NCBI GenBank assembly: GCA_025963345.1
Contig: JAOPUS010000339.1
Span: 1 to 22,238, forward strand
Source: Blastococcus sp.
GTDB taxonomy: Bacteria > Actinomycetota > Actinomycetes > Mycobacteriales > Geodermatophilaceae
Direction of reading: 5' to 3'
DNA length: 22,238 bases
The translations under genes and the position numbers were made by a program. The first letter of the stretch is position 1, and the number at the start of each line of letters is the position of its first letter. Of this stretch, positions 15,525 through 22,238 are shown one piece after another. The notes below the pieces were generated by a model. It was not told the origin of the DNA and searched no databases. It was given only the letters and a program-made list of their open reading frames with translations.

Positions 15525-15801
15525 ATGACAGACGTCTCCCCCGGTGACCGCTACATCGCGCTCGGCAGCTCCTTCGCGGCCGGGCCGAGGCTGCGCCCGC
15601 GCAGCCCCGGCAGTCCGCGTCGCGCCATGCGCTCGTCGGTCTACTACGCCCACCTCCTCGCCGAGCGCCTCGGCCTGCACCTCAGGGACGCCAGCTGGTG
15701 CCGCCTATCACCCCAACGCCGCTGGCATGCGGGCGGTGGCCGACCTGCTCGTAGCCGCGCTGGGACACTCGCCGCGGACCGAGCGACCGGCTGGTCGGTG
15801 A
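15525..15801 (+). pseudogene. SGNH/GDSL hydrolase remnant with the centre deleted
   Basis: From ATG 15525 the first ~55 residues (RYIALGSSFAAGPRLRPRSP, then VYYAHLLAERLGLHLRDAS) match the block-I nucleophile region of SGNH hydrolases, which are lipases or esterases; the Ser lies in ALGSSFAAG. At about 15690 the sequence jumps to another frame reading AAYHPNAAGMRAVADLLVAALG. This is the C-terminal block V, with the catalytic His in HPN, and ends at TGA 15801. About 150 central residues are missing and the two ends are out of frame, so the gene is dead. Its 3' end overlaps the tail of the DedA-like frame on the other strand. Confidence 0.75.
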
Positions 15802-16287
15802 GCGCCGGCTGAGATCGGCGCGACGGGTACCAGGGACAGGGCGACGATCCCCACGATGAACCGCTCGACATGGTCGCGGACCGGCGTGACCTGGCCGAGC
15901 CAGTAGCCCACCACTGGGACGAACCTCGCTTGGATGACGGTCGGGGCACCGTTGCGCTCGGAGAAGGTCCGGGCGCGGTCGACGTGCCGGGCCTTGAACA
16001 GCCGGGGCTCGGCCCGGTCGAACACCGCCGGACCGGCCCTCCGCCCGATCCACCACCCGACCAGGTTGCCGGTGACCGCGGCAAGCGGGAGCAGGACGAG
16101 CAACAGCCGCAGCGGCGCGACCAGGCCACCGGCGACGAGCAGGCCGGCGGTGAACAACAGCGAGTCACCGGGGAGGAAGAAGCCCACGGGCAGACCGCAC
16201 TCGGCGAACAGGATCGCCATGATCCCCGACCAGACCGAAGGTGTTGACCAGGTGCCTCGGATCCAGGAAGCCGGTCACCGATCGCAC
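15708..16287 (-). pseudogene. DedA-family membrane protein, frameshifted and internally shortened
   Basis: The frame from ATG 16220 reads ILFAECGLPVGFFLPGDSLL, TGNLVGWWIGRRAGP, and TVIQARFVPVV, the strongly conserved DedA (VTT/SNARE-associated) core. RFVPVV is followed at once by GYWLGQVTPVRD. The usual ~45 residues in between, with the R-x-(F/L)-x-P-x-x-(A/G)-G region, are missing, although the frame is kept. The expected N-terminus (FLDPRHLVNTFGLVG, from GTG 16287) is legible one frame over, displaced by one extra base in the CCCC run at 16224-16227. After VALSLVPVAP the tail is unrelated. DedA proteins are membrane transporters or scramblases. This copy is probably non-functional, though a 170-aa product from 16220 could still be made. 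Confidence 0.7.
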
Positions 16288-16476
16288 GCTGGGCACCTCT
16301 CATGAGGGCGAGCTGAGCGACCGGGGCCCCGGGTGACCGAGGTCGTCGTCGACGCCGGCAGCGGACAGGTTCTCGCCCAGCAGGGTCAGGACGCCGTCGA
16401 TCCGCCCGACGCGGCCGACCAGCCGGAACAGGCGGGCGACCCTCAGGTTGACCCGGCTGATCCCGGTGGCGGCACC

Positions 16477-16507
16477 AGCCACCCGGGAACGGCGGTCCCG
16501 GGTGGCT
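16477..16507 (-). terminator. Perfect 12-bp hairpin after the HD-domain gene
   Basis: Arms 16477-16488 and 16496-16507 are exact inverted complements with a 7-nt loop, 27 nt past the stop of the leftward HD-domain gene. There is no T-tract. It is a convincing terminator for that gene. Between it and the DedA remnant (16288-16476) no confident gene was seen. Confidence 0.75.
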
Positions 16508-16533
16508 GGATCGCAGGAACGGCGCTGGGAGGC

Positions 16534-17181
16534 CTACTCCGGCCAGGCGGAGTTCTCGATGATGTCCACGAAGTTGGTGCGCTGGTAGCCGGGGACGAAG
16601 CGTTCGAGGACATCCGCGTTGACGTTGCCGAACGTGGTTTCCGGCTTGGTGACGTTGCCTTCAGTGAACGCCTGCAGGATGTTGCGCTTGAAATCGGGGC
16701 GCGGGTGCAGAGCGGTGATCTGGGCACGGTCGGCGTCGGCGACGTCGTGGTATCCGATGCCGAGCACGTCGTACTCCACTCCGGCGGTGACGAGCGCGAC
16801 CTCGGGTTCCATGAACTCCGGGACGCCGGGCGTGGTGTGCAGGGCAATGGCGGTCCACACCCTGCGAATGCTGTCCTCGGGCACGCCGTGCGCCCGCAGG
16901 AAGCTCCGGGCCTCGTCGGCGCTTTCCACCTCGAATCGCCGACCGCTGCGACGGAACTGCTCATTCAGGCCCAGGTCGTGGAACATCGCTCCGATGTACA
17001 GCAGTTCCGGGTCGAAGCTGAGGTCGCGGTTCCTCCCCTGCAAGCTGCCGAACCAGAAGACCCGGCGGGAATGGTGATACACCAGGTCCGAGGTGGAAGA
17101 TCGCACGAATTCGGTGGCCTCACGGGCCAGCTTGGTGTCGGGGACGGTCACGCCGGCCGCGGTCTGTCCGTTGGTTGACAT
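16534..17181 (-). CDS. HD-domain hydrolase (cyanamide hydratase-like)
   Basis: This 215-aa soluble protein has an HD superfamily metal-binding fold. Visible metal-ligand motifs are a His-His pair in LVYHHSRRVFWFG (~33-45), the defining His-Asp in IGAMFHDLGL and a downstream His in AIALHTTPG. A later GVEYDVLGIGYHDV segment is also present. The order and spacing resemble the cyanamide hydratase/Ddi2-type branch more than nucleotide phosphohydrolases such as relA/spoT. The actual substrate is unknown. ATG 17181 is preceded by CGAGGAGCC, an excellent ribosome-binding site. The longer frame to 17355 is rejected because it is low-complexity. It diverges from the Ser/Thr kinase across a 408-bp region and is followed by a strong terminator. 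Confidence 0.88.
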   Translation of the reverse strand: MSTNGQTAAGVTVPDTKLAREATEFVRSSTSDLVYHHSRRVFWFGSLQGRNRDLSFDPELLYIGAMFHDLGLNEQFRRSGRRFEVESADEARSFLRAHGVPEDSIRRVWTAIALHTTPGVPEFMEPEVALVTAGVEYDVLGIGYHDVADADRAQITALHPRPDFKRNILQAFTEGNVTKPETTFGNVNADVLERFVPGYQRTNFVDIIENSAWPE

Positions 17182-17276
17182 CGGTGGCTCCTCGAATCGA
17201 CTGAGGTTCTGATCGGAGTCCCTCCACCATCGGCGTCGAGGCTTCTCACGTCCTTGCGGCCAGCGCCCAAACACCA

Positions 17277-17290
17277 CTACCCGCCAGCAG
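17277..17290 (-). promoter_or_regulatory. Recurrent motif, copy D, facing the HD-domain gene
   Basis: The minus strand reads CTGCTGGCGGGTAG, sharing GCTGGCGGGTAG with copy E on the other strand of the same intergenic region. It lies about 96 nt upstream of the HD-domain start and points toward it. The left half (TTCCGG of other copies) is not conserved here. Confidence 0.3.
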
Positions 17291-17388
17291 GCGCGCGGAG
17301 TTGCGGGCGGACTCGCCTGCGCAGAGGCGACGGTCTGCCTCGGCCACATGGACACGGGCAGACGTAAGTGACAGAGCCGTCTGGCTCA

Positions 17389-17404
17389 TTCCGGCTGGCG
17401 GGTA
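17389..17404 (+). promoter_or_regulatory. Recurrent 16-bp motif, copy E, facing the Ser/Thr kinase
   Basis: TTCCGGCTGGCGGGTA, a 14 of 16 match to copy B (4311-4326) and in the same orientation relative to its downstream gene. It lies 120 to 186 nt upstream of the two likely kinase starts. Confidence 0.35.
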
Positions 17405-17589
17405 GACCCGACGCCAGTCGGCCAGAAGCAGCGATGGCTGCTGGCCGCGACGAAACACACGCCGTCCCACGCGATCCTCAGTACGGCACGGGCCGACACG
17501 CCGCCAGAGACCGGGGACGAGAGATGCGATCGCAGCAGACGCGTCCGGGGGCAGTGGCCACAGGACTCGAGTGGAACCGGACGCTACCG

Positions 17590-18564
17590 ATGAATCCCAT
17601 CAGCCTTCAGACAACGGGGCACCTGCGGCAGCTCACCGCCGACACGATCAAGGCAGGCGGCAGCCGACTCGGGGACGGTGTCGACGGAACCATGGACTGG
17701 AACCCGGTTGCCGCCGGCCTGTCGGGATGCGTCGACGGAGGGGCGGTCGAACCGGCCGCCACCGCGGCTGACCGGGTCATCGCGGGGCGCTACCGCCTCA
17801 GCACGCTGCTCGGAACCGGCGGCATGGGCTCGGTGTGGCTTGCTGAGGACGCCCTCCTGCGGCGGGCCGTCGCCCTGAAGAAGCTCACCGACCGGGACGG
17901 CGAGGATCGGCCGTCCGCGTTGGAGGAGGCCCGGGCCGCAGCCCGCATCACGCATCCCGGCGTCGTCCGGGTGTACGACGTCGTGCTCGACGATGACGAG
18001 GATTGGATCGTGATGGAGGCACTCTCCGGCGAGCCGTTGTCGGAGATCATCCGCGAGCGAGGACGGTTGCCGCTGGATGAGGTGACGCGGATCGCGTTGC
18101 AACTCTTGTCCGGGATACAAGCAATCCATGACGCCGATCTGGTCCACCGCGACATAAAGCCCAGCAATGTCCAGGTCTGCGGGGACGGCCGGGTCGTGAT
18201 CACCGACTTCGGGTTGAGCTCACCACGAGGTGCGTGGGGTGGTCTGCGTGTCGGCGCCGTGGCGGGAAGCCTGTCCTACATGGCCCCCGAGACGCTGATC
18301 GACGGGATCTTCGGGCCTCCGTCGGACCTGTACGCACTCGGCGTGACCCTGTACATGGCGGTCGAAGGACGCCCCCCGTTCGATCCACGAGGGCCGCTGG
18401 CGCTCCTGGACTCTGTTCTGTCGGCTCAGCCGGAACCAGCCTGGCACGCCGGGGGCCTGGACGAGGTGCTCGTCGGCCTTCTCGACAAGGACCCTGAGCG
18501 GCGAATGGATGCTGCTCGCGCCCGCACCTGCCTACGAGCAACGGGACTCCTCACGACGGCGTAG
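17590..18564 (+). CDS. Soluble Ser/Thr protein kinase (Hanks type)
   Basis: This is a 324-aa eukaryotic-like protein kinase. From the start used here, the Gly-rich loop GTGGMGSVW begins at residue 75, ATP-anchoring Lys97 lies in VALKKL, and catalytic Asp188 lies in HRDIKPSN. DFG begins at Asp206, and the activation segment ends in SYMAPETL. All key residues are present, so it should be active. There is no transmembrane helix and no PASTA or other sensor domain, and the protein ends directly after the kinase domain, so it is cytoplasmic. The ~65-residue N-terminal stretch has no recognised domain. The start is uncertain: ATG 17524, 17590 and 17692 are all in frame, none with a strong Shine-Dalgarno. 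It diverges from the HD hydrolase and is followed by a small membrane protein 144 nt on. Confidence 0.9.
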   Translation: MNPISLQTTGHLRQLTADTIKAGGSRLGDGVDGTMDWNPVAAGLSGCVDGGAVEPAATAADRVIAGRYRLSTLLGTGGMGSVWLAEDALLRRAVALKKLTDRDGEDRPSALEEARAAARITHPGVVRVYDVVLDDDEDWIVMEALSGEPLSEIIRERGRLPLDEVTRIALQLLSGIQAIHDADLVHRDIKPSNVQVCGDGRVVITDFGLSSPRGAWGGLRVGAVAGSLSYMAPETLIDGIFGPPSDLYALGVTLYMAVEGRPPFDPRGPLALLDSVLSAQPEPAWHAGGLDEVLVGLLDKDPERRMDAARARTCLRATGLLTTA

Positions 18565-18708
18565 CCGCACCGTCGGCGCTTCGACACGGGCAACCATCGG
18601 CGGAGCCGGCCAAGGACGCGAGTCACTGCCGAGAGCGCTCCCTGCGCCTCCGCCGGAAGCTCGCGCCGGGGCGGATCCAGGGCACAACAAACGGATCGGA
18701 GGAACCGC

Positions 18709-19173
18709 ATGGCCGTCGTCCTGTGCATCGCTCTCGCGTTCATTGCCCTCGGCGCGGGCCACCGGTTCGTCACCAGGCGCCGGCGCGCACGTCGCGGGCC
18801 GAAGGACGTGCTGAGGCAGGTGTTCCGACGGCGGGAGTATCGGGAGCTCGACCGGCAGCTCGAGCGAATTGCCGTGCACGAACTGCGTCGACTGGAGGTG
18901 ACTGCCAGGCGCTACATCGCCGGTGATGTCGGATACGTGGTGGTGATCTCGGGTTCGCGCCACGGCATCAGCCTGGGCCTGTCCGACGGACACCGGCTGG
19001 AGTTGGGCGGCGTCAGCCGCTCCACGCTGAGCCTGCTGGCGCAGGGTGCCGCAGAGGAGCGGCTGCGCCCCGCGCATGTCACGCGCGAGGGCTTCTCCTA
19101 CCGCCTGCTGCTACGCGGCGAAGCCGGTGCCGAGATGGAGGTCTTCGCGCGGAGGGTCACCCTTGCGCTCTGA
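18709..19173 (+). CDS. Small membrane-anchored protein, function unknown
   Basis: This 154-aa protein has an N-terminal hydrophobic segment (AVVLCIALAFIALGAGHRF, ~2-20) followed by a very basic patch (VTRRRRARRGPK). This predicts a single membrane anchor with the rest in the cytoplasm. A charged helical stretch follows (RREYRELDRQLERIAVHELRRLEV). The C-terminal half is beta-like, with alternating hydrophobics (YVVVISGSRHGISLGLSDG to EVFARRVTLAL). No known domain was recognised. ATG 18709 has a strong GGAGGA ribosome-binding site. Its position after the Ser/Thr kinase gene suggests it might be a substrate or partner, but that is only proximity. Confidence 0.75.
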   Translation: MAVVLCIALAFIALGAGHRFVTRRRRARRGPKDVLRQVFRRREYRELDRQLERIAVHELRRLEVTARRYIAGDVGYVVVISGSRHGISLGLSDGHRLELGGVSRSTLSLLAQGAAEERLRPAHVTREGFSYRLLLRGEAGAEMEVFARRVTLAL

Positions 19174-19611
19174 GATCTCGCCGTCGTCTCGCACGGTGCA
19201 CCACGAGGTCGATCTCGGAAGCGGGTGCTTCTGAGTCCCTTCCCCCTGCTCTCCCGGACACCCGACTGCAAGCCAGGGACGGCGTCGGCAGAGCCCCGCG
19301 CCGACATCCGCCTCGGTCCGCTGATGACTGGCCTGCGTCCCACTGCCCACGGCTGACCTCCTGCCGCGACGTACTCAGACCTCGACTCGCGTGGGCCGGT
19401 GCCGCATGCATACGTGAGCACGGCCGGCGAGCAGGACGATGCCGAGGACCGCCCGGTGGTGGTTCAATCTGGTGGCCAGATGAAGCGGCGGCTTCGCCTG
19501 TGGATGACAGCGCTTCGGACACTGCTGAGCGCGGGTGGATGCTCGAGAGACGTGCGAACCGTGCACGTGCTGCGCTCTGGCATCAGGGCGGCAGGACGGG
19601 AAGATCCGCAG
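19174..19611. other. Intergenic region (438 bp) upstream of the third sensor kinase
   Basis: No convincing gene, RNA or repeat was recognised. Open frames on both strands here give translations without recognisable motifs. It should contain the promoter of the kinase gene at 19612. No perfect long hairpin was noted after the upstream stop codon. Confidence 0.5.
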
Positions 19612-21747
19612 ATGCCCACCAACCCCTGGGTCGCGATCGATGCGACGACGTCGCCGTCGCTGCGGGCCCGCGAGCTTCGGGGGATCTGGGACGACTACCT
19701 CAGTGCTGGCCGCCTCGTTCAGGTGCGCCTGCCGATCGCAGAATCCTGGCGCCGCTCCCAGGCCGCCGGCATTGACCCCTCCCGCTCCCGTGCGCCGACG
19801 CTGCTCCCGGATCGCCAGGACGTCAAGGAGCGGTGGGACGCCCATCCGCTCGAGGCGGCCGCCCCGTTGATCCGTCGCTGGCTTGGGCCTCTTTCCGACG
19901 AGAGTGAGCAACTGATCGTCGTGAGTGGTGCTGACGGTCTGCTGCTGTGGCTCGACGGCGACGCGAGGATTCGTTCGGCGGCGGCCGACGCGATGAACTT
20001 CGTCGAGGGTGCTCTCTGGAACGAGGCCGGTGCAGGCACGAACGCGATCGGAACCGCGCTGGTTGCCGACCATCCGGTGCAGGTTCACGCGGCCGAGCAT
20101 TTCAGCGAGATCGTCCACGGCTGGACCTGCGCTGCCGCGCCGGTTCACGACCCTGAAGACGGTCGGCTGCTCGGAGTCATCGATCTCACCGGCTCGATGG
20201 CCAAGGCACATCCGCAAAGCCTCGCCGCCGCCCTCGCAGCTGCGCGCGCCGTCGAGGCGGACCTGCGCGTCCAGGCGCAAGTACGCGACGCGCGACTCCG
20301 TGTCCGCTATCTGGACCGCATGGCGTCTGCCAGCGGCAAGCTTGCGCTCGTCAGTCGCAGCGGCCGAGTCATCGCAGATCATCCAGACGGACTTCTTCGC
20401 GCCGAACGGATCGAGGTCCCTGCCGGCGGAGGCATCGTCATGCTTCCGGACGGACGAGCCGGATTCGCCGAGGCGCTCGACCGCGACGACGCCTACATCG
20501 TCCACGCACTCCGCGAAGCCCGCGGCCGGCGTCCGCGGCTCGATCGGCTCCCGACCTCGGTCGAGGAAGAAGCGGTGGATGCTCCCGGTGACGTGACCGA
20601 GTGGCGTCGAGCGCAGCTCGAGCTCAGCCGGCTCGCGGCGGAGCAGGCCGCGCTGCGGCGCGTCGCGACGCTGGTGGCCGGCCAGGGGACGGCAGAAGAG
20701 ATCTTTGCGACGGTCGCCGAAGAGATTGCCCGGCTTCTCCTGGCGGATCGCGGAGTCGTCTGCCGGTACGAGCCGGACGGGACGATGACCGTCGCCGCGT
20801 TCTGGACGAGCGGAGGCCGCACGCTGCCCGTCGGCACACGCGTCGATCTCGAAGGCGACAGCGTCGCAGCGTCGGTGCAGCAGTCGGGTCGGCCCAGCCG
20901 GATCGACAGCTACCAGGACCTTTCCGGGCCGGTCGTCGAGCTGGCGAGCACTCTGGGCGCCACGCCCCGCTCAACGGTCGGCGCCCCGATCCTCGTGGAG
21001 GGACGCGTCTGGGGCGCAATCCTTGCGAGTTCGACGGCGCCGGAGCCGTTGGCCGAGGAGACGGAGTCGCGGCTCATGGGCTTCGCCGAGCTCGTAGCGA
21101 CAGCGATCTCGAACGCCGTCGCCCGCGAAGAGCTCACCGCGTCGCGCGCCCGCATCGTCGCGGCCGCAGACGAGACCCGCCGCCGCTTCGAGCGCGACAT
21201 GCACGACGGAGCACAGCAACGGCTCATCTCCCTCGCACTGGAGCTGCGCGCAGCGGCAGGCAAAGTCACGGCGGGACCCGACGAGCTTCGGGGAGAGCTG
21301 GCTCGCGCGGCGAACGCAGTGACGGTCGCACTCGACGAGTTGCGCGAGATCTCTCGCGGGATCCACCCCGCGATCCTGTCCGAAGGCGGCCTCGTGCCGG
21401 CCTTGCGTGCCCTCTCCCGCCGCTCGGCGATTCCGGTGGAGCTGGAGACCTCGAGCTCGGGACGGTGCGTGGAGCGGATCGAGGTGGCGGGCTACTACGT
21501 CGTCTCCGAGTTGCTCACGAACGCGGTCAAGCACGCCCGCGCCTCGGTCGTACGCATAACGGTCGAGCACCTGAGCGGAAGCCTGCGCCTCTCGATTCGC
21601 GATGACGGCGTCGGCGGCGCGGATCCAGCCGGAGGCTCGGGTCTCATCGGCCTGCGCGACCGGGTCGAGGCGATGGCCGGAACGATGGTCGTGGAGAGCC
21701 CGGTCGGGGCTGGCACGGCCGTGCTTGTTTCCCTGCCGCTCGACTGA
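19612..21747 (+). CDS. Sensor histidine kinase with AcoR-type GAF N-terminus (kinase 3)
   Basis: This 711-aa soluble sensor joins two lineages. Residues 1-310 look like the sensor half of AcoR-type transcription activators. They carry PIAESWRRSQAAGID (41-55), GTNAIGTALVADHPVQVHAAEHF (142-164) and HGWTCAAAPVHDPEDGRLLG (169-188). Residues ~340-500 are a GAF module of the kinase 1/2 type (AAEQAALRRVATLVAG, GRPSRIDSYQDLSG, VEGRVWGAI). The DesK-type transmitter follows: ERDMHDGAQQR with His531, N-box LLTNAVKHA, D-box DDGVGG and lid GSGLIGLRDR. All are intact, so unlike kinases 1 and 2 it should work alone. ATG 19612 is preceded by AGGACGGGAAG. No response regulator gene is adjacent. AcoR-type sensors normally sit on sigma-54 or other DNA-binding proteins, so a kinase output is notable. 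Confidence 0.92.
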   Translation: MPTNPWVAIDATTSPSLRARELRGIWDDYLSAGRLVQVRLPIAESWRRSQAAGIDPSRSRAPTLLPDRQDVKERWDAHPLEAAAPLIRRWLGPLSDESEQLIVVSGADGLLLWLDGDARIRSAAADAMNFVEGALWNEAGAGTNAIGTALVADHPVQVHAAEHFSEIVHGWTCAAAPVHDPEDGRLLGVIDLTGSMAKAHPQSLAAALAAARAVEADLRVQAQVRDARLRVRYLDRMASASGKLALVSRSGRVIADHPDGLLRAERIEVPAGGGIVMLPDGRAGFAEALDRDDAYIVHALREARGRRPRLDRLPTSVEEEAVDAPGDVTEWRRAQLELSRLAAEQAALRRVATLVAGQGTAEEIFATVAEEIARLLLADRGVVCRYEPDGTMTVAAFWTSGGRTLPVGTRVDLEGDSVAASVQQSGRPSRIDSYQDLSGPVVELASTLGATPRSTVGAPILVEGRVWGAILASSTAPEPLAEETESRLMGFAELVATAISNAVAREELTASRARIVAAADETRRRFERDMHDGAQQRLISLALELRAAAGKVTAGPDELRGELARAANAVTVALDELREISRGIHPAILSEGGLVPALRALSRRSAIPVELETSSSGRCVERIEVAGYYVVSELLTNAVKHARASVVRITVEHLSGSLRLSIRDDGVGGADPAGGSGLIGLRDRVEAMAGTMVVESPVGAGTAVLVSLPLD

Positions 21748-21825
21748 TTCCCGGGCGGCCTCGACTGCTGTGCGCGCGACGCTCGCGCCACCCGCCAAGG
21801 GCGGAGCGTCCGGGCGGCACAGCGA

Positions 21826-21855
21826 ATGACCGGGTGGGAACCCGTCCCCGGTCAT
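21826..21855. terminator. Bidirectional hairpin between convergent genes
   Basis: A perfect 9-bp inverted repeat (ATGACCGGG at 21826-21834, complement at 21847-21855, 12-nt loop) lies between the rightward kinase 3 (ends 21747) and the leftward transporter gene (ends 21885). A smaller hairpin (CCGCC-AAG-GGCGG) precedes it at 21792-21804. It probably serves both genes. Confidence 0.6.
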
Positions 21856-21884
21856 CCGCCTGCCCCAGGGATGGCGCCCGAGGC

Positions 21885-22238
21885 TCACCGCCGAGTCGGA
21901 GGCGCCAGCACCCCCTCCTCGCTCATCTGCACGCCCAGGTCGCGCTCGATCTGCTGCAGGCTGCGCTGCTTGGTCTCCGGCACACGCTTGGCGAAGTAGG
22001 CCAGCGCCACCAGTGTCAGGACCGCGAACAGGAAGAACACGCCCTTCGGGGTGATCGCGTTGAGCAGCGTCAGGAAGGAGATGGTGACCACGAAGTTCGC
22101 CCCCCAGTTCGCGATCGTGGCCACGCTCATCGCCTGCCCGCGGATCCGCAGCGGGTAGATCTCGGCGATCATCAGCCAGAACACCGGCCCGAGTCCGACG
22201 GCGAACGACCCGGTGTAGATCAGCAGACCGGCGATGGC
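21885..22238 (-). CDS. Sugar-porter MFS transporter, C-terminal part (5' end outside window)
   Basis: These are the last 117 residues of a major-facilitator sugar porter, whose frame runs off the right edge. The segment PVFWLMIAEIYPLRIRGQAMS is the family's conserved TM10-TM11 loop (W-x-x-x-(A/S)-E-(I/L)-(F/Y)-P-x-x-x-R). PETKQRSLQQIE shortly after the last TM matches the family signature PETKG-x-(S/T)-L-E-(E/Q)-I. Two hydrophobic segments lie between, corresponding to TM11 and TM12. Such proteins carry sugars, inositols or related polyols, usually with protons. The tail MSEEGVLAPPTRR is unremarkable. Nothing about its regulation is visible, because the promoter lies outside the window. Confidence 0.92.
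   Translation of the reverse strand, partial: AIAGLLIYTGSFAVGLGPVFWLMIAEIYPLRIRGQAMSVATIANWGANFVVTISFLTLLNAITPKGVFFLFAVLTLVALAYFAKRVPETKQRSLQQIERDLGVQMSEEGVLAPPTRR

Larger units (their letters stand above)
17182..17589. other. Divergent intergenic region between the HD gene and the Ser/Thr kinase
   Basis: No gene is recognised in this 408-bp stretch, apart from a possible N-terminal extension of the kinase from ATG 17524. It carries two oppositely oriented copies of the 12-mer GCTGGCGGGTAG, one facing each gene (see the motif entries). Confidence 0.6.

Noticed and set aside
15755..15765. Partial match (CGCTGGGACAC) to the 17-bp inverted repeat of the kinase promoters
   Set aside because: It is only 11 bases long and lies in the C-terminal coding part of the SGNH remnant; probably chance.
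16300..16482. 60-codon minus-strand frame between the DedA remnant and the HD gene
   Set aside because: It looks slightly protein-like (RVNLRVARLFRLVGRVGRID), but it has no clear ribosome-binding site or recognised family and overlaps the HD gene terminator. Too weak to call.
17181..17404. SigF/SigB-type stress promoters (GTTT ... GGGTA) around the recurrent motif
   Set aside because: The GGGTA end would suit a -10, but no GTTT-like -35 is found at 14-17 nt upstream in any copy, so a named sigma factor is not supported.
19375..20505. 376-codon antisense frame over the N-terminus of kinase 3
   Set aside because: No domain was recognised, and the plus-strand AcoR-type GAF motifs are clear.

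Overview
The window is high-GC DNA with strongly GC-ending codons, GTG as well as ATG starts, and DesK/NarL-type signalling proteins. It suggests an actinobacterium, probably Pseudonocardiaceae-like. That placement is inferred from gene content and style, not from a marker gene. No rRNA, tRNA, CRISPR array or insertion sequence was recognised.

Left part (1-4285): the 3' end of a haem catalase, a pair of strong hairpins, then a stand-alone glutamyl-tRNA reductase gene (hemA). Next come an alpha/beta-hydrolase remnant, a leftward pair (68-aa protein plus single-domain receiver) and a rightward NarL/LuxR-type response regulator. Middle-left (4462-8616): a tight rightward operon of aldo/keto reductase, NAD-binding beta-hydroxyacid dehydrogenase and DHA2-type MFS exporter, followed by a DUF1345 membrane protein. 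A broken sugar-ABC permease follows (8819-9192).

Centre (9160-13861): two large, divergently transcribed sensor histidine kinases, each with three tandem GAF modules. They look like an inverted duplication that includes their promoter regions. The leftward kinase lacks the phospho-accepting histidine (Arg548) but keeps a normal ATPase domain. The rightward kinase keeps the histidine (His535) but has an altered N-box (Ala645) and ATP lid (Glu685). These opposite defects make an obligate heteromeric pair conceivable, and this is the most interesting observation in the window.

Right part (14129-22238): a 12-TM MFS transporter, remnants of an SGNH hydrolase and a DedA-family protein, and an HD-domain hydrolase diverging from a soluble Ser/Thr kinase. 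These are followed by a small membrane-anchored protein, a third sensor kinase whose N-terminus is an AcoR-type GAF sensor, and the 3' end of a sugar-porter MFS gene.

The region is rich in signalling genes (three DesK-type kinases, two receivers, one Ser/Thr kinase) set among redox and transport genes. It also contains four decayed genes, three or all of which seem to keep both ends while missing the middle. A short oriented motif, approximately STGGYSRGTA, recurs upstream of several genes and may be a shared promoter or operator.
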